From Novosphingobium sp. Fuku2-ISO-50 (GTDB lineage: Bacteria > Pseudomonadota > Alphaproteobacteria > Sphingomonadales > Sphingomonadaceae): a stretch of 64,000 nucleotides of DNA. The stretch spans positions 129,997 to 193,996 of the forward strand of contig NZ_KQ954290.1 in NCBI RefSeq assembly GCF_001519055.1. The letters run 5' to 3'. The notes under the pieces are model-generated. The model made no database searches, had not been told where the DNA came from, and was given only the letters and a program-made list of their open reading frames with translations. Position numbers and translations under genes: made by a program. Of this stretch, positions 24,863-33,364 are shown piece by piece. How positions within the stretch are numbered: the stretch's first letter is position 1; every line of letters starts with the position of its first letter.

Positions 24863-26091
24863 CCGTCTCCCCGCACCAGATCCGCAACGCGCTGATCGCG
24901 CGTGACGAAATCGCGCTGATCGACTTGCGCGAAGAATCCGCCTTTGCGCTGGGCCACCCGCTGTTTGCCGCGCAGATCCCGCTGCGGCGCCTCGACATCG
25001 AAGCGCCCTGGCGCCTGCCCCGGCGCGCCGTGCCCTTGGTGCTCTATGACAATGGCGAAGGGCTGGTCGCGCCCGCGATCGAACGGCTGGGCACACTCGG
25101 TTTCAGCGAAGTCCACGCGCTCGAAGGCGGGCTGGACGGCTGGCGCGCGGCGGGCTTCGAGCTGTTCGAAGACGTCAATTCCTATTCCAAGGCCTTTGGC
25201 GAGCTGGTCGAACATCAACGCCACACGCCCTCGCTGCCCGCGCCCGATGTTCAGGCGCTGATCGAGGAAAAGGCCGACATCGCCATTCTCGACGCGCGGC
25301 GGTTTGACGAATACGCGACGATGTCGATCCCCGGCGGGGTCAGCACGCCCGGCGCCGAACTCGTGCTGCGCGCGCGCGAAGTGGCGCCCGATCCCGATAC
25401 CACGATCATCGTCAATTGCGCGGGGCGCACGCGCTCGATCATCGGCGCGCAATCGCTGGTCAATGCCGGATTGCCCAATCGCGTCTATGCCTTGCGCAAT
25501 GGCACGATCGGCTGGACTCTGGCCGGGCAAAGCCTTGAAACGGGGCAGCAACGCCGCGCGCCCGAGCCGCAGGGCGCAAGCGTCGACGAAGCCCGCGCCC
25601 GTGCCCGCGCGGTGTCGTATCGCGCGGGGGTGCGCCATATCGACTGGGACGAACTGGCCTGGCTGCGCGCGCAAACGGGCCGCACGCTCTATCACTACGA
25701 CGTGCGCCTGCCCGAAATTTACGCGGCAGGCCATCTGCCGGGATTCCGCGCCGCGCAAGGCGGACAACTGGTGCAGGAAACCGATCACAACGCCCCCGTT
25801 CGGGGCGCGCGCATCGTGCTGTCCGACGATCTCGGCCCGCGCGCCGACATGACCGCCTCATGGCTGGCCCAGCTCGGCTGGGAGGTGCTGGTGCTCGACT
25901 GGCCGTCGCATGTCGCGCTCGAAACCGGCCCGGACGGCGCGCCGCCGCCGCGCGGGCCCGAAGGCCGCTACAAACGCCCCTACGAAGGCACCGACAACGC
26001 CGCCGCCGCGATGCAGGCCTATCTCGACTGGGAATACCGCCTCGTCGAACAGCTCCGCCGCGACGGCACCCATGGCTTTACCGTGATCTGA
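24859..26091 (+). CDS. Multi-domain rhodanese-like sulfurtransferase
   Basis: 410 residues with three rhodanese-like modules. The middle one has the active loop Cys187-Ala-Gly-Arg-Thr-Arg. The first has Asp64 (LYDNGEG) in the loop and the last has LSDDLGPRA, so both lack the Cys and are probably structural. The active module could transfer sulfane sulfur or act on the product of the thiol dioxygenase, whose gene overlaps it by four bases. Family members next to thiol dioxygenases are known, but the exact reaction is not established here. Confidence 0.88.
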   Translation: MTVSPHQIRNALIARDEIALIDLREESAFALGHPLFAAQIPLRRLDIEAPWRLPRRAVPLVLYDNGEGLVAPAIERLGTLGFSEVHALEGGLDGWRAAGFELFEDVNSYSKAFGELVEHQRHTPSLPAPDVQALIEEKADIAILDARRFDEYATMSIPGGVSTPGAELVLRAREVAPDPDTTIIVNCAGRTRSIIGAQSLVNAGLPNRVYALRNGTIGWTLAGQSLETGQQRRAPEPQGASVDEARARARAVSYRAGVRHIDWDELAWLRAQTGRTLYHYDVRLPEIYAAGHLPGFRAAQGGQLVQETDHNAPVRGARIVLSDDLGPRADMTASWLAQLGWEVLVLDWPSHVALETGPDGAPPPRGPEGRYKRPYEGTDNAAAAMQAYLDWEYRLVEQLRRDGTHGFTVI

Positions 26092-26156
26092 TCCCCGCCT
26101 CGCCGTCGCGCGCGCGCCGTCTGTCGCCACGCGTTGCGGTGTAAGATCGCACACCG

Positions 26157-27101
26157 TCAGGCCTGGTCTGCGAGCAAATGATCGAGCACACGCTTTTCCA
26201 GCACCAACAGGGCGCTGGCCCGGTTGGTGCGCATGACGACCCCTTGGGCAAGCGCCTGCGCATTGGCGCGCACCGCATCGGCAAGCCGAGCGAATTCCGC
26301 GCGCGCCCGTCCGTCGGTGCCGTGCAGCGCGCAAAGCTGGCGCCAGTCCTGCACGAAGCTTTCGAGCATCATGCCGAACCGCGCGGCGCGCATCCCGGTT
26401 TCGGCCCTGTCGTCGGCAGCCGACAGTTCCGCGCGCATGTCGCCAACCAGCAGCTCCACTTCGGCGGCAGGCATCACCGGCGCGCGCTGGTCGCATTCGG
26501 TGAGCAGGTGCGGGTTTGCTGCGGGGTTCCAGGGGACCATCGGCCATTGCGCGCGCGGCGGCGTCTGTCCGCAGGCGAAATGCCAGAAAGCCGCCGTGCC
26601 GGCCGTATCCGCAACCAGATGGATGCGCGCTGCGCTGGCCGGATTTTCCACGTGATGCGGGCGCCAGTTATCAAAGATCCATGCGTCTCCGGCGGCCATG
26701 TGTACCGATTCCCCGTCGCAGTGAAAGCGCACTTCGGGCCGGGTGAAAATCGGAATGTGCAGCCGCACCCGCTTGTGCCAATGATGATTGATATCGGCGT
26801 GAAGCGGAACCCCGACCCCCGGCGCCAGGCGCATCAGCCGCGATCGGCTCCAGACCACGCCAAAGCCCGCCAGCACCTGACACATGTACGGCATCGCGAC
26901 GAGCCAGCGCGTCGGCAGCATCTGCCCGTGATGGGTGTCGGTTTCGGCACCATCGACAGTGATCAGGCGCGCCGCGCTATTGCCGGAAACGCCATCGGGA
27001 TGCGCCGCCCATGCCTCGTCCGGCAACGCCGCGACTTCGGCCTGCAGACGCGCCGCGTCGAAAAGCACGGGCAACTGGTAAAACGGGCGAGGCAACCGCA
27101 T
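26157..27101 (-). CDS. Aspartyl/asparaginyl beta-hydroxylase family protein
   Basis: 314 residues. The N-terminal 175 residues form the double-stranded beta-helix of Fe(II)/2-oxoglutarate oxygenases. Metal ligands are His101 and Asp103 (PLHADINHHW) and His150 (WRPHHVEN), with Arg159 in RIHLVAD to bind 2-oxoglutarate. The last 130 residues are a helical extension I do not recognise. Such enzymes hydroxylate Asp or Asn side chains in proteins or peptides, or act on free substrates. It ends a four-gene operon with two sulfotransferases and another hydroxylase. It starts three bases after the TPR-sulfotransferase stop. Confidence 0.87.
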   Translation of the reverse strand: MRLPRPFYQLPVLFDAARLQAEVAALPDEAWAAHPDGVSGNSAARLITVDGAETDTHHGQMLPTRWLVAMPYMCQVLAGFGVVWSRSRLMRLAPGVGVPLHADINHHWHKRVRLHIPIFTRPEVRFHCDGESVHMAAGDAWIFDNWRPHHVENPASAARIHLVADTAGTAAFWHFACGQTPPRAQWPMVPWNPAANPHLLTECDQRAPVMPAAEVELLVGDMRAELSAADDRAETGMRAARFGMMLESFVQDWRQLCALHGTDGRARAEFARLADAVRANAQALAQGVVMRTNRASALLVLEKRVLDHLLADQA

Positions 27102-27104
27102 CGA

Positions 27105-29024
27105 TCACATCCTGTAGCGGGTCAGGACATCGCCCAGCCTGTCGCGAAGCGGTGCCAGCCATTCGGCATAGCGCTGCCATTGCGTCAGGCCATCCCGGCC
27201 GATGGGCCGGCGCACTTGTTCGGAACTGGGCGTGCGCACGCTGCGCCGGGTTTCGTGAAATCGCAGGCATGCGGGATCGAAGGCCAATCCGCAATGCGCC
27301 AGGATGCGCCGCACATTCGCGTCAAGATCCTCGATCACATCTTCGTAATGCACGGTCAGCACCCGCCCCGGCAGGACCGCGTTCCAGTGCTGCATGCAAT
27401 CGAGATAGGCGCGGTAATGGCGGGCCATGTCGTCGATGCCATAAGTAAATTCCTGATTGGTCGTGCCGAACAACTGCTTGAGATTGCTGAAACAGCACGC
27501 CATCGGTTCGCGCCGCACATCGATGATGATCGATTGCGGCAGGATCAGGTGGATAAGGCCGATGTGCCAGAAATTGTTCGGCATCTTGTCGATGAACAGG
27601 GGCCGACCCAGGCGGCGGTAGGCGCGCGTTTCGGCGAGGAACCGCGCGCCGAGCGCCCGGGCCTGTGATGGCGACATCTGCAACACCGCCTCCGGGTGCA
27701 GCGGCAGGCCGCATGCTTCATCCAGACCGCACAGTTCCCCGGCATAGTGCCCGATTTCGGTCAGTTCCTGCGTGCCTTCCACCAGCGGGTGCGAGGCGAG
27801 GATCTGTTCGATCAGGGTCGAGCCCGAGCGCGGCAGGCCCAGGATGAAGATCGGCGCCGGATCGGCGATTCCCCAGCCGTCGCGTGCGGCGAAAGACTGC
27901 GTGGTGAAAGTCTGTTTCAGCCGCTGCACGCAGGCTTCCGCGTCGTCCGGGCGATAGCGGCTGGTGCTGCGGCGAAGCGCATTGCCGCGCGCATAATCGC
28001 GCCACGAAGCCGCATGATCGCCCCGATCCTCCAGCGCCTTGCCGAGCGCAAAGCACAGATAGATACGATCCATGTCCTGCACGTCGCCCCCGGATTGCGC
28101 GTCGCGCATCCGGGCGATGTCATCGTCGGTAAAGCGATAGGTCTTGAGATTGGCAAGGCTGAACCAGGCCACCCCATAACCGGGCCGCGCATCAAGCGCC
28201 GCGCGATAGTCGGCGATGGACTCCTGCGGCCTGCCCTCGACTTTCAGCGCGTTGCCCCGCCACAGGCGCAATTCGGCGATTTCCGTATCGGATTCGCACG
28301 GACCGGCGAGCAGCCCGGCATAGAGATCGATCACGGCATCATAATCGCCAAGACCGACGCAGGCCGCGCCATATTGCTTGCGATAGGCCCGGTTTTCCGG
28401 ATCATGTCGCAACAGGATATCGGCCTCCTGCCGCGCGCGCAGATGCTTTTGCCGCTGCAACAGCACCATCGCATAATCGAGACGCGCCGCATGATAGTCC
28501 GGCGCGAGGCCGAGCGCCGTTTCCAGCAAGGCCTCCGCCTCGTCGGGCGCATCGCTCTCGCTGCAAATTCGCGCCAGCAGGCGCAGCGCGCCGACATTGG
28601 CGCCATCCTTGCGCAAATAGTCCCGGATAACGCCCTCTGCCAGCGACAGGTCGCCATCGGCATAGAGGCTGTTTGCCACCACCACTTCGGCGGGGAGTTG
28701 TTTCAGCGCCGCCCAATTCCGGGCCGCCGCCGCCGCCTGAGCGCTATCGCCCAGCATGCGGCAAAGCTGTTCGAGCATGTCCCAGGCGGCCGGCAAAGTC
28801 GGGTTCAGGCGCACCGCCTCATGCAGCGCGTCAAGCGCAGCGGGCGCATCGCCGAGCGCGATGTGGCAATGGCCAAGCTCGTGATAGAGGCGGCTGAACC
28901 GGGGATATTGCCCCTGCAACCGCGCAAGCGCCGCCAGCGCGTCGGGAATGCGGCGACCGATGCGCAGATCCCGTGCCTCTTGCAACAAGGCCTCGCGCCA
29001 GGCGTAAGCGTCGGACGCCGTCAC
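27105..29024 (-). CDS. TPR-repeat sulfotransferase
   Basis: 639 residues from a GTG whose last two bases begin the TGA of the upstream gene (GTGA overlap). The N-terminal 370 residues are tetratricopeptide repeats, for example YHELGHCHIALGDAPAALDA and DYAMVLLQRQKHLRARQEAD. A P-loop sulfotransferase domain follows, with the PAPS 5'-phosphosulfate loop ILGLPRSGSTLIEQIL and the 3'-phosphate region IIIDVRREPMACCFSNL. It belongs to the group that includes tyrosylprotein-sulfotransferase-like enzymes. The TPR part probably binds the acceptor protein. Its partners in the operon suggest sulfation and hydroxylation of the same target. Confidence 0.9.
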   Translation of the reverse strand: MTASDAYAWREALLQEARDLRIGRRIPDALAALARLQGQYPRFSRLYHELGHCHIALGDAPAALDALHEAVRLNPTLPAAWDMLEQLCRMLGDSAQAAAAARNWAALKQLPAEVVVANSLYADGDLSLAEGVIRDYLRKDGANVGALRLLARICSESDAPDEAEALLETALGLAPDYHAARLDYAMVLLQRQKHLRARQEADILLRHDPENRAYRKQYGAACVGLGDYDAVIDLYAGLLAGPCESDTEIAELRLWRGNALKVEGRPQESIADYRAALDARPGYGVAWFSLANLKTYRFTDDDIARMRDAQSGGDVQDMDRIYLCFALGKALEDRGDHAASWRDYARGNALRRSTSRYRPDDAEACVQRLKQTFTTQSFAARDGWGIADPAPIFILGLPRSGSTLIEQILASHPLVEGTQELTEIGHYAGELCGLDEACGLPLHPEAVLQMSPSQARALGARFLAETRAYRRLGRPLFIDKMPNNFWHIGLIHLILPQSIIIDVRREPMACCFSNLKQLFGTTNQEFTYGIDDMARHYRAYLDCMQHWNAVLPGRVLTVHYEDVIEDLDANVRRILAHCGLAFDPACLRFHETRRSVRTPSSEQVRRPIGRDGLTQWQRYAEWLAPLRDRLGDVLTRYRM

Positions 29025-29641
29025 CGCGCAGCACCGGCGCGCAATAACGGCTCCAGCCACTGCGGGTCCGGCTGGTCGGCGTCGTAGTATTCGAAGATCA
29101 GATGGATCCGGTCGGTTTCGCCCGGATTGCGCACCCAGTGCGGGCCAAGGTTGTCGACCTCCACCGCCTCGCCGATGGGAAAATGGTGGTGGCTCCCGCC
29201 GAAAAAGCACACCACTTCGGGATTGGTCACCACCGGCACGTGAATCTTGTGCGGCCACTTCGCGGCGGGGTTGGCATCGATATGCGGGTGAATGATCCCG
29301 CCCGGCGCCATCCTCGCCAGCATCACGCGCGGAAAAACCCCGCGCGCATAGCCAAAGCCGCGCACCGCCTGCGCCAGCACCGGCTCCAGCACGCCGCGCC
29401 AGCCCGGCCAGGCTGTGCGATCGTGCGAACGGCGCCAGTCAAGCGGGCTGTCGATGAAGCGAAAGACGATGTGCCGGGTCGCGTCCAGCACATCGAACTT
29501 GTTGGGTTTGGCGGCATTTTCCGCGTCCCACACGTCCTGCGGGATCGCCATGACGGCTGTGGTCAGGGCCGTCATCTCGACCGGCCCGAGCCTGCGGACC
29601 GATGTCGTCTTGCGCGGATTGGCGACAGGGGCAAAGGTCAT
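29021..29641 (-). CDS. Second aspartyl/asparaginyl beta-hydroxylase family protein
   Basis: 206 residues, a compact Fe(II)/2-oxoglutarate oxygenase. Metal ligands are His120 and Asp122 in HPHIDANP and His168 in GPHWVRNP, with Arg178 in DRIHLIFEYYD for 2-oxoglutarate. It lacks the C-terminal extension of the paralogue at 26157 and diverges strongly from it, so the two are not a recent duplication and may act on different sites. It overlaps both neighbours by four bases. Confidence 0.87.
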   Translation of the reverse strand: MTFAPVANPRKTTSVRRLGPVEMTALTTAVMAIPQDVWDAENAAKPNKFDVLDATRHIVFRFIDSPLDWRRSHDRTAWPGWRGVLEPVLAQAVRGFGYARGVFPRVMLARMAPGGIIHPHIDANPAAKWPHKIHVPVVTNPEVVCFFGGSHHHFPIGEAVEVDNLGPHWVRNPGETDRIHLIFEYYDADQPDPQWLEPLLRAGAAR

Positions 29642-30276
29642 GGCGTACCTTCGAACGCATAACCGAACAGATCGAGATCGACGGCATAGCGCGCCGCAAC
29701 GCCGTCGATCAGATCCCGATCGTAATAGCGGCGATAATCATCGCGGTTTGTGCCATTCACGCGGGCCAGCGGGCGCGAGGGAATGCCGATACGCGCGCAG
29801 ATGGCATCATAGGACGCCTGCATGTCCTCGACCCGGCCAATTGCATCGGTCAGCAAGGTCTTGCCGTCCCGATCGAGCAGCAGCGAGGCCTGGGACTGAA
29901 ACAGGATGTGCCCTTCCGGCGGATCGCGAAACAGAAAGTGGCGCATGACTTCGCGCGGCTGTTGCTGAAACAGGTCATTGCCGCGCAGCATAAACGCACA
30001 ATATGACACAAACCGGTCAAACGGATTGCGCACAAAAGCAAATTTGAAAAAGCTGCCGAACGCATCCTCGCCGAGACAGGGGCGCACCTGACCCAGCGAC
30101 AGGTGCCCATGCTGGACAGCCGCAAGATCGGCCCACGGGAAACGCCGGTTCACGAACAGCCCGACTTGTTCGACATCGTCATCGCCCATGTGCTCGCGCA
30201 GGGCCTGCCGCACCGAATGCGTGCCGGTCTTGGGCACGGCGGCAAAGATGAAGCGGTGTCGGTGGGATACGATCAT
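29638..30276 (-). CDS. Sulfotransferase (family 2 type)
   Basis: 212 residues. The PAPS loop FAAVPKTGTHSVRQAL is at residues 10-25 and the 3'-phosphate binding segment FVRNPFDRFVSYC is near 80. This is the carbohydrate-sulfotransferase-like family, shorter than the TPR enzyme encoded two genes downstream. It is the first gene of the operon. Its start is only 22 bases beyond a strong hairpin terminator that follows the TonB receptor gene, so transcription must start very close or read through. Confidence 0.87.
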   Translation of the reverse strand: MIVSHRHRFIFAAVPKTGTHSVRQALREHMGDDDVEQVGLFVNRRFPWADLAAVQHGHLSLGQVRPCLGEDAFGSFFKFAFVRNPFDRFVSYCAFMLRGNDLFQQQPREVMRHFLFRDPPEGHILFQSQASLLLDRDGKTLLTDAIGRVEDMQASYDAICARIGIPSRPLARVNGTNRDDYRRYYDRDLIDGVAARYAVDLDLFGYAFEGTP

Positions 30277-30297
30277 GAAAGGGCACCATACCGAAAA

Positions 30298-30322
30298 AGC
30301 CCCCCTCCGCCGGAGGGGGGCT
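30298..30322 (-). terminator. Rho-independent terminator after the TonB receptor gene
   Basis: Arms 30298-30309 and 30311-30322 form a perfect GC-rich 12-bp stem. On the minus strand it is followed by TTTTTC, the normal order for an intrinsic terminator of the leftward receptor gene. Confidence 0.85.
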
Positions 30323-30338
30323 GCCTGTGCGGCGGATG

Positions 30339-33179
30339 TCAGAACTTGTAGCTGAACCCGGCCAGATACGTCGCGCCACTTTGCGTCTGGTTGTACAGAT
30401 AGCGGTGCTGGCTCCAGAACTGGGTGTTGGTCTGGTTGGTCAGGTTGACCGCATCCAGCGTCAGCTGGAATTTGGGCGTGATGTTCACAAAGGCTGCGGC
30501 GTCGATATACGTCGATGCGAAATAGCCCTGCGTGCCCGCGCTCATCGGGTCCGTATTGTGCCCGGTGTAATAAGCGCTGCGGTGGTTCAACGAAGCGCGC
30601 AGGCCCCAGACCTTGGTTTCGTAATAGAGCGTGGCGTTGAAGCTGGTCGGCGAAATGCCGGTCAGCGCCTGATCGGCATGGACATAAGTGAAGTTGCCAA
30701 TCGCACCCAGCTTGTCGAACGGCTTGGGCAGGAAGGTAAACTGCGCCTGCGCCGCCAGCTCGACCCCGGTCACGGTCTTGGTGCCGGGTTGATTGGTCGG
30801 CTCGTCAAATTCATAGACATTCGTGTTGGCGTTGGCCCCCTTGATCGATCCGTAGGGAACTCCGGTCTGACTGAAGGGAATATTGTAAACTGGCACCGTG
30901 TCAAAGAAGTTGGTGATCCATTTCTGGAAAACGCCTGCGGACAGCAGCCCGATCTTGCCGAAATAGTATTCGACCGAAAGATCGAGCGTGTTGTCCTTGT
31001 ACGGCTTCAGCCCGGGATTTCCGCGTGAAACGGTGATCTTGGCATCGGGTGCCACCGTGCCGTCGTTGTTGTATTTGTCGGCTGATGCCGTGCCCTGCGC
31101 GGCGAGCGAAGTCAGCCCCGGACGGTTGAGGTTCTGCGTGGCGGCAAACCGCACCAGCACTTCCGGCGTCAGCTCGACCACAGCGTTCAGCGCGGGCAGA
31201 ACGCCCGTATAGTGGCCTTTGACGTCGGCCGTGCCCAGATAGGCATAGCTGTTGCCCTGAACCCAGCCCTGGCTGCGGGTATCGGTATGATAGCCGCGCA
31301 GGCCCAGGTTGCCGCGGAAATGCTTGCCGAACAGCGTGCCGTCCCAGTCGAGCTGGGCATAGCCGGAGAATGTGCCCTCGGTGGTGGTAAACACCTGCTC
31401 GATGTCCTGGATCGCACCGCCCGTGCCGTCTGCCTTGGGCCCAAGCCGGTGATATTCGTTGAACTTGGCAAAGGTCTTGTCGAAATCGCCGACCAGCCAT
31501 GAACCCACGCTGTTGGTATAGACGTCGGTGAGACCGACCGCCGAAGTGCCGCGCATCTCGCCGTTGGTGCCATTGACGTTGCCGTCGTAGTAATAGTTCG
31601 CACCGCTCTGCGAAAAGCGGTGGTAGGCCGCCCCCGCGCGCACGGTAAACACCGGGTCGATCTTGTAATGCAGATTGACCACGCCCTCGAACAGCTTCGA
31701 TTCGTTCCAGAACGAACGGTAGTAGAAATCATCCATCGTATAGTTCGACGGGTCGGTCAGGTTCGTGCCGGGATAGCTGAACGAGGCCGACTGGCCATTC
31801 GCCCCATAGTTGGCCACAAGATTGCCCTTGGCGCGCATATAGAGCTTGTCGTCATAGGGGGTGTCATACTTCGACGTTTCCACGCCGATATGCCCGTCCA
31901 CCTTGAACCGATCCGAAGCGTCCCACTTGTAAGTGAGCGCGCCCTGATTGAAGTTGTTCTTGTTGAGCTCGCGGCGATGTTCGCTGCCAAAGGTGACATT
32001 GCTGACGTCGGACGAGGTGACGTAGCCGTTGTTGTCGTATGTGAGAGCGTTTACGACCGATGAGGTCTGATACGCTGCGGGCCAGCCCTCGCCCGCCGGA
32101 GCATCCAGCGTGGTCGACCCCGGACCGCTGATCGGCCGCGTGGCAAAATGATACTCGTCGCGGTGGGTGGTGAACTGACTGTGCAGCAGATCAAGCGTCA
32201 GCAGCAGATTGTCTGCCGGGCGCCATTGCACGGCGCCGGTCAGACCCAGCCGCTCCTGCCGGGCATCCCACGAAGACAGGCGGTTGCCGTCAGCGAAATA
32301 GAGATCGCCCGACAGGAACTTGGCCTGCTCTGCAGATGACAGATGCGAGATGTCGAGACCGCCAGCAACCAGGCTCTGCATATCCGACGCACCGGGATTC
32401 GTATAGTTGTAGGTATCGTGGCCCTGCTCGGTTGTCCGGCGCTTGCTGTATGTGGCCGATACCGAGATGCCGAACGTGTTGTTCCAGTTCTGGCTGAACA
32501 GCCCGACAAGGCGCGGCTGCGCGTCCTTGGTATATTGGTTGGTGCCCAGCTTGCCCGAGACCGTGGCCTTTGTGCCAAGGCCGTAATCGAACGGCTTGCC
32601 GGTGAACAGGCCGACCGTGCCGGCCATGCCGCCCTCGTTCTGGGCCGCCTGATAGGTCTTTTCGACTTCCGCGCGGGAGAACAGTTCCGAAGCGAAGATG
32701 TTGAAATCGAACGAACGGTCACGGCTGCGCTGGCCACGGCTGTCCTGCGCGGAATCGACATTGCCCAGCACTTCCATGCCGTTGAGCTGCACACGGGCGA
32801 AATCCGAGCCGAGGCCGCGCAGCGAAATGCGACGGCCTTCGCCCGCCTCGCGCGTGATCTGCACGCCCGGCAGACGTTGCAGCGATTCGGCCAGGTTCAG
32901 TTCCGGGAACTTCGCCATGTCTTCGGCGACGATCACATCGACCTGAATGTTCGCGATCTTCTTGAGGCGACGCGCCTCTTCCAGCGAATGCCGAAAGCCG
33001 GTTACCACCACCTCTTCAGCCGCCGGATCGGCGGCGGGCTGACCCGAGGCCGGTTCGGCCGGAGCCTGCTGCGCACTGGCAACAGCAGGAAGCGCGGCAG
33101 CAACCAACGCGGCAACGGTAGACAGCAATATGGTCTTGGTACTCTGGCATTTTGCCAGAACGGGATCTTGGGATTTCAT
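30339..33179 (-). CDS. TonB-dependent receptor (Xanthomonas/Caulobacter type)
   Basis: 946 residues. Signal peptide MKSQDPVLAKCQ...LLSTVAALVAAALPAVASAQ ends near residue 37. A TonB box EEVVVTGFRHSLEEA and plug domain follow (VIVAEDMAKFPELNLAESLQ, RISLRGLGSDFARVQLNGME). The large barrel ends in YLAGFSYKF. This subclass usually takes up carbohydrates or other large nutrients. A GntR-type palindrome lies 164 bases upstream, matching those beside the phospholipase genes, so the ligand may be an organophosphate or lipid headgroup; this is inference. The terminator just downstream separates it from the sulfotransferase operon. Confidence 0.92.
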   Translation of the reverse strand: MKSQDPVLAKCQSTKTILLSTVAALVAAALPAVASAQQAPAEPASGQPAADPAAEEVVVTGFRHSLEEARRLKKIANIQVDVIVAEDMAKFPELNLAESLQRLPGVQITREAGEGRRISLRGLGSDFARVQLNGMEVLGNVDSAQDSRGQRSRDRSFDFNIFASELFSRAEVEKTYQAAQNEGGMAGTVGLFTGKPFDYGLGTKATVSGKLGTNQYTKDAQPRLVGLFSQNWNNTFGISVSATYSKRRTTEQGHDTYNYTNPGASDMQSLVAGGLDISHLSSAEQAKFLSGDLYFADGNRLSSWDARQERLGLTGAVQWRPADNLLLTLDLLHSQFTTHRDEYHFATRPISGPGSTTLDAPAGEGWPAAYQTSSVVNALTYDNNGYVTSSDVSNVTFGSEHRRELNKNNFNQGALTYKWDASDRFKVDGHIGVETSKYDTPYDDKLYMRAKGNLVANYGANGQSASFSYPGTNLTDPSNYTMDDFYYRSFWNESKLFEGVVNLHYKIDPVFTVRAGAAYHRFSQSGANYYYDGNVNGTNGEMRGTSAVGLTDVYTNSVGSWLVGDFDKTFAKFNEYHRLGPKADGTGGAIQDIEQVFTTTEGTFSGYAQLDWDGTLFGKHFRGNLGLRGYHTDTRSQGWVQGNSYAYLGTADVKGHYTGVLPALNAVVELTPEVLVRFAATQNLNRPGLTSLAAQGTASADKYNNDGTVAPDAKITVSRGNPGLKPYKDNTLDLSVEYYFGKIGLLSAGVFQKWITNFFDTVPVYNIPFSQTGVPYGSIKGANANTNVYEFDEPTNQPGTKTVTGVELAAQAQFTFLPKPFDKLGAIGNFTYVHADQALTGISPTSFNATLYYETKVWGLRASLNHRSAYYTGHNTDPMSAGTQGYFASTYIDAAAFVNITPKFQLTLDAVNLTNQTNTQFWSQHRYLYNQTQSGATYLAGFSYKF

Positions 33180-33342
33180 GATGGCCCCCGCCAGTTGGTA
33201 TGGACCAGACCGGTTAAGCAGGCTGCGGCGACATCTCTGTGACAGTTTGATCAAGATCAATTGCAATAAGACTTTTTATCCATTCAGACACAGCCGACAG
33301 CACGCCAGACGTGCGCAACGATAGCGGCCCACGCCGCCTTTT

Positions 33343-33354
33343 TGGTATATACCA
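33343..33354. promoter_or_regulatory. GntR/HutC-type operator upstream of the TonB receptor
   Basis: TGGTATATACCA is a perfect 12-bp palindrome with the GGT-N-TA-N-ACC core of HutC-family GntR sites. It is 164 bases before the receptor start and 11 bases after the phospholipase C stop. Confidence 0.65.
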
Positions 33355-33364
33355 CGTTAGCGAG

